Below are positions 6,537 to 8,761 of a DNA stretch of 8,761 bases, one piece after another. Origin of the DNA: Sphingomonadales bacterium (GTDB lineage: Bacteria > Pseudomonadota > Alphaproteobacteria > Sphingomonadales > Sphingomonadaceae); contig JAGPVK010000239.1 in the NCBI GenBank assembly GCA_018067055.1, forward strand, positions 1 to 8,761. Direction: 5' to 3'. Made by a program: the position numbers and the translations under genes. The notes under the pieces were generated by a model, which was given only the letters and a program-made list of their open reading frames with translations, made no database searches and was not told the origin of the DNA. How positions within the stretch are numbered: position 1 is the first letter of the stretch; each line of letters starts with the position of its first letter.

Positions 6537-7538
6537 TCAATCCAGGCGAAGCATCTGCTTGCCAAAATTCTGGCCCGCAAACAAGCGTTTCAAGGTGTCC
6601 GGGATATTGTCAAAACCCTCCTGGATATCTTCCTTGAAAGTAATTCTGCCTTCCTTGATCCATTGCCGCATGCGTTTTTGCGCTTCCGGAAATTCGCTTG
6701 CATAGTCGGATACGATGAAGCCCGACATGCTCGCTCGCTTGAAGATCAGGTTGAAATAATTTTCAGGGCCCGCTGGCATGTCGCCTTGCTCATAGCGCGA
6801 AATGCCACCGCAGATCGCAACGCGGGCGTGCATCGCCAGATGGGCCAGCGCATCGTTCAATATCTTGCCACCGACATTGTCATAGAACACATTGATCGAC
6901 TGGGCACAATGTTCCTTCAGCTTCGCGCGGACATCGTCATTCTTGTAGTCGATCGCCACATCATAGCCGACATCGTCGGTGAGCCATTTGCATTTTTCTT
7001 CACCGCCAGCGATGCCGATGATGCGGCATCCCGCGATCTTGGCAATTTGCCCGACCATCGAACCGGTTGCGCCAGCCGCGCCGGAAACAACAACCGTATC
7101 GCCCGGCTGCGGCCGACCATGTTTCAGCAGGCCGAAATAGGCCGTCATCCCGGTGGTGCCGAGCGCGCCGAGATTGGCAGCCAGCAGATCGTCGTCCGGC
7201 ACTTTGTTCAATTCGCCGCCTGGCACATGCGCATAATCCTGCCAGCGCAGCATGCCCATCACCTTGTCGCCCGCGGAAAAACCGGGATGACGCGATTCGA
7301 TCACGGTACCAATGCCCGAACCGCGCATCACTTCCCCAATTTCAGTCGGCGCCACATAGCCACCGATATTTTCCATCCAGCCCTTTTGTGCCGGATCAAA
7401 GCCCAATATCTCGTTTTTCACCAGCACATGGCCTTCGGCGCATTCCGGCACCGGAGTTATGACTTTCTTGAAATCATCGTCCACCAGTCCGCGTCCCTTG
7501 GGGCGTCCGTTGATTAGCCATTGCCTGTTCTCGGTCAT
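6537..7538 (-). CDS. NADPH-dependent medium-chain oxidoreductase (LTB4DH/CurA-like)
   Basis: This 333-residue zinc-free medium-chain dehydrogenase/reductase is of the leukotriene B4 dehydrogenase/curcumin reductase type. That family reduces the C=C bond of alpha,beta-unsaturated ketones with NADPH. Visible marks are WLINGRPKG (7-15), LGTTGMTAYFGL (126-137), the nucleotide loop SGAAGATGSMVGQ (152-164), GGEEKCKWL (178-186, with the Lys typical for NADPH phosphate contact), YDNVGG (219-224) and GGISRYE (244-250). The ligands of alcohol-dehydrogenase zinc sites are absent. An in-frame upstream start at 7640 would add 34 residues with no family counterpart. The ATG at 7536-7538 has GGAGAG five bases before it and begins at the family's usual N-terminus. 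It may lead the leftward operon into the dehydrogenase pair. Enone reduction on a steroid intermediate is plausible but unproven. Confidence 0.9.
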   Translation of the reverse strand: MTENRQWLINGRPKGRGLVDDDFKKVITPVPECAEGHVLVKNEILGFDPAQKGWMENIGGYVAPTEIGEVMRGSGIGTVIESRHPGFSAGDKVMGMLRWQDYAHVPGGELNKVPDDDLLAANLGALGTTGMTAYFGLLKHGRPQPGDTVVVSGAAGATGSMVGQIAKIAGCRIIGIAGGEEKCKWLTDDVGYDVAIDYKNDDVRAKLKEHCAQSINVFYDNVGGKILNDALAHLAMHARVAICGGISRYEQGDMPAGPENYFNLIFKRASMSGFIVSDYASEFPEAQKRMRQWIKEGRITFKEDIQEGFDNIPDTLKRLFAGQNFGKQMLRLD

Positions 7539-7599
7539 AAATTCTCTCCATTGGAAGACTTGGAAGCCTGTTAGACGGATTATGTCGAACAACCGAACT

Positions 7600-7618
7600 G
7601 CCAGCTTTGATAGCTGGC
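7600..7618. promoter_or_regulatory. Candidate operator in the divergent gap
   Basis: GCCAGCT, five spacer bases (TTGAT), then AGCTGGC form a perfect 7-5-7 inverted repeat. It sits near the middle of the 134-base gap (7539-7672) between the divergent oxidoreductase and MBL-fold genes. Size and position fit a dimeric repressor site serving both genes. There is no T run after it on either strand, so a terminator is unlikely. A CATAAT -10-like box for the oxidoreductase lies at 7579-7584 on the minus strand, which would place the dyad around its -35 region. Confidence 0.45.
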
Positions 7619-7672
7619 CGATTGAAATAAATGTCGCCACGGTCCAGTCTGTCCCCAGCGGGAGGGAGAATC

Positions 7673-8434
7673 ATGCGGCGAAGCTTACAGAATGAAGGGG
7701 TTTTGCTTTATGCCTTCACTTGCGGTTACATCACCTTGCCAACCAGCTACTTCATCGGCGGAGAAGCTGGCAAGACCAAGGTTCCTGCCTGTGTTTTCCT
7801 GATTGACCACCCGAACGGCCTCGCCCTGTTTGACACCGGTTTCAGCGATCGATTTGTTGGACTTGAACAGGGGCTGGGCAAGATTGTCGATATGCCGCAA
7901 GAACATCCCATCGCCGAACGGTTGCGCGCGATGGAGGTGGATCCAGCTGACATTAGCTGGATTATCAACTCGCATCTTCATCTCGACCACGCTGGCGGCA
8001 ATCATTTGCTGCCCAATGCAACCGTCATCGTTCAGGATAGCGAGTGGCGGTTCGGATTTTCCGGGGAGGACGGCGCCTACGCGACAGAGGATTTCGATAC
8101 CGGCCAGACGATCAGGCGGATCAGCGGCGAGCATGACCTCTACGGTGATGGCAGCGTGATCCTGTTCCCGACCCCTGGCCATACGCCGGGGCACCAGTCC
8201 GCCCGTGTTCGAACCGCGACGGGCGAAGCGGTGCTGGCGGGCGATTGCTGCAATTTCCGCCGTTCACTCGATGAGATGCGGATGCCGGATCAGGTCTATA
8301 ATGCCGATCATTATCGCGGCTCGCTAACCAGACTTTCGGAACTGCGTCGCGCCGGTGCGCAGATTTTCTACGGTCATGACCCCGATTTCTGGGCCACGGT
8401 CCCGCAAGGCGAAACGCTTGATTTGGGCGCCTGA
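7673..8434 (+). CDS. Metallo-beta-lactamase-fold hydrolase, lactonase-like
   Basis: This 253-residue MBL-fold protein carries a full dinuclear metal set: HLHLDH (His101, His103, Asp105, His106), His170 in TPGHTPGH, Asp191 in AGDCC, and His235 in YGHDPDFW. The order and spacing are those of N-acyl homoserine lactonases of the AiiA type; His170, Asp191 and His235 fall within one residue of the AiiA numbers. The AiiA active-site Tyr194 is replaced by Asn194 (GDCCNF), so quorum-signal lactonase activity should not be assumed. Hydrolysis of another lactone or ester, perhaps a degradation intermediate, is equally possible. An in-frame ATG at 7631 would add 14 residues. I chose 7673 because GGAGGGAGA ends a few bases before it. 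No signal peptide is seen. It is divergent from the oxidoreductase gene. Confidence 0.88.
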   Translation: MRRSLQNEGVLLYAFTCGYITLPTSYFIGGEAGKTKVPACVFLIDHPNGLALFDTGFSDRFVGLEQGLGKIVDMPQEHPIAERLRAMEVDPADISWIINSHLHLDHAGGNHLLPNATVIVQDSEWRFGFSGEDGAYATEDFDTGQTIRRISGEHDLYGDGSVILFPTPGHTPGHQSARVRTATGEAVLAGDCCNFRRSLDEMRMPDQVYNADHYRGSLTRLSELRRAGAQIFYGHDPDFWATVPQGETLDLGA

Positions 8435-8458
8435 CATAATCGACTCACTCCCTATAAC
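8431..8458 (+). promoter_or_regulatory. Candidate promoter for the E1-alpha gene
   Basis: CTGACA (8431-8436) and TATAAC (8453-8458) are 16 bases apart, each matching five of six sigma-70 consensus positions. The -35 box overlaps the MBL stop codon. Transcription would begin near 8465 and leave a leader of about 80 bases. Confidence 0.4.
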
Positions 8459-8469
8459 AATAGTGGCGG

Positions 8470-8483
8470 GTGAGCCTGCTCAC
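8470..8483. promoter_or_regulatory. Dyad GTGAGC-CT-GCTCAC
   Basis: This is a perfect 14-base inverted repeat a few bases past the predicted start of the E1-alpha transcript. The position suits a repressor operator. Read as RNA it could form only a short five-pair hairpin with no U run directly after it, so a terminator for the MBL gene is less likely. Confidence 0.3.
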
Positions 8484-8544
8484 GCTATGAAGTTTTCAAC
8501 AATAGCGTCCCCGACAGAGGGTCGCGATATGTAGGAGCAAAGCC

Positions 8545-8761
8545 TTGGCCTCTACAGACATGGCGGACAAAGACGTCCTCATCGATATTTTTACCCGCGC
8601 GGATTTGATCATGCAGTCGGACATCAAGTTTCGGCAGATGATCGGAGCCGGTCAATTGCAAATTGTCTATTATCCGGTGCGCGGTCAGGAAGTCGTGTCC
8701 TCGGCGATGATGGCAGCAGTCAATCAGGACGACTATCTGGTCACCATCTACCGCGGCCTGC
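8545..8761 (+). CDS. Thiamine-diphosphate dehydrogenase E1 alpha subunit, N-terminal part
   Basis: Seventy-two codons are visible before the window ends. The translated start of the globular part, RADLIMQSDIKFRQMIG, followed by YYPVRGQEVVSSAMMAAV and QDDYLVTIYRG, matches the N-terminal region of E1-alpha subunits of pyruvate, branched-chain 2-oxoacid or acetoin dehydrogenase complexes (the GQEAxxxG...DDxxxxxYR pattern). These enzymes decarboxylate a 2-oxoacid with thiamine diphosphate; the cofactor-binding motif would lie beyond the edge. The TTG at 8545 is the likelier start, because AGGAG (8533-8537) is seven bases before it. The first ATG (8560) is 22 bases from that site. An E1-beta gene usually follows but cannot be seen. 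A role in the steroid cluster is not implied by sequence. Confidence 0.8.
   Translation, partial: MASTDMADKDVLIDIFTRADLIMQSDIKFRQMIGAGQLQIVYYPVRGQEVVSSAMMAAVNQDDYLVTIYRGL

Noticed and set aside
6663..7517. Rightward open frame of 284 codons opposite the oxidoreductase gene
   Set aside because: It is an antisense shadow; the opposite strand encodes a clear NADPH oxidoreductase over the same bases.
7539..7640. Longer N-terminus for the oxidoreductase, from 7640
   Set aside because: It would cover the dyad and the divergent promoter region; the family start and a good ribosome site are at 7538.
8470..8496. Rho-independent terminator after the MBL gene
   Set aside because: The stem is only five or six pairs and the nearest T run (8493-8496) is ten bases away, so a terminator is unlikely; an operator fits better.
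1..8761. Mobile elements, CRISPR repeats, tRNA or phage genes
   Set aside because: No transposase or integrase motif, tandem repeat, regularly spaced repeat or tRNA-like fold was recognised by eye on either strand.

Overview
The window reads as part of an alphaproteobacterial, most likely sphingomonad, chromosome. This rests on moderately GC-rich coding, many GTG/TTG-tolerant starts preceded by GGAG-type ribosome sites, and protein families typical of Sphingomonadales degradative clusters. The taxonomic call is an inference from sequence style; no marker gene is present. The DNA is almost fully coding. No tRNA, rRNA, CRISPR array, insertion sequence or phage gene was seen, and no gene-free stretch exceeds 300 bases.

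Layout. Positions 6-7538 are mainly leftward (minus-strand) genes. In the direction of transcription they are: a zinc-free medium-chain oxidoreductase of the enone reductase type (6537-7538); two adjacent acyl-CoA dehydrogenase subunits (5239-6450 and 4087-5226); a classical SDR (2835-3605); a DUF35/OB-fold protein (2338-2751); a thiolase-like lipid-transfer protein (1190-2335); and a third acyl-CoA dehydrogenase (6-1181). A single rightward gene, 3690-4070, sits among them. It encodes a ketosteroid Delta5-isomerase-like protein with all three classical catalytic residues (Tyr14, Asp38, Asp99). Further right are a rightward metallo-beta-lactamase-fold hydrolase (7673-8434) and the start of a thiamine-diphosphate E1-alpha dehydrogenase subunit (8545 onward, cut by the window edge).

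How the genes may work together. The isomerase is the best clue to substrate. With an SDR that could oxidise a hydroxysteroid, paired acyl-CoA dehydrogenases like the alpha2beta2 enzymes of steroid side-chain breakdown, and a thiolase/DUF35 pair of the type found in cholesterol and bile-acid loci, the window looks like part of a steroid (sterol or bile acid) degradation cluster. The second subunit of the acyl-CoA dehydrogenase pair lacks the catalytic glutamate at both places where the family puts it. The thiolase keeps the nucleophilic Cys but lacks the other thiolase acid/base residues, and its DUF35 partner contains no cysteine at all. The SDR/isomerase and the oxidoreductase/MBL pairs are divergent, and the 7600-7618 dyad in the second gap is a good operator candidate.

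The parts are recognisable families. What deserves a second look is their combination and the non-canonical active sites.
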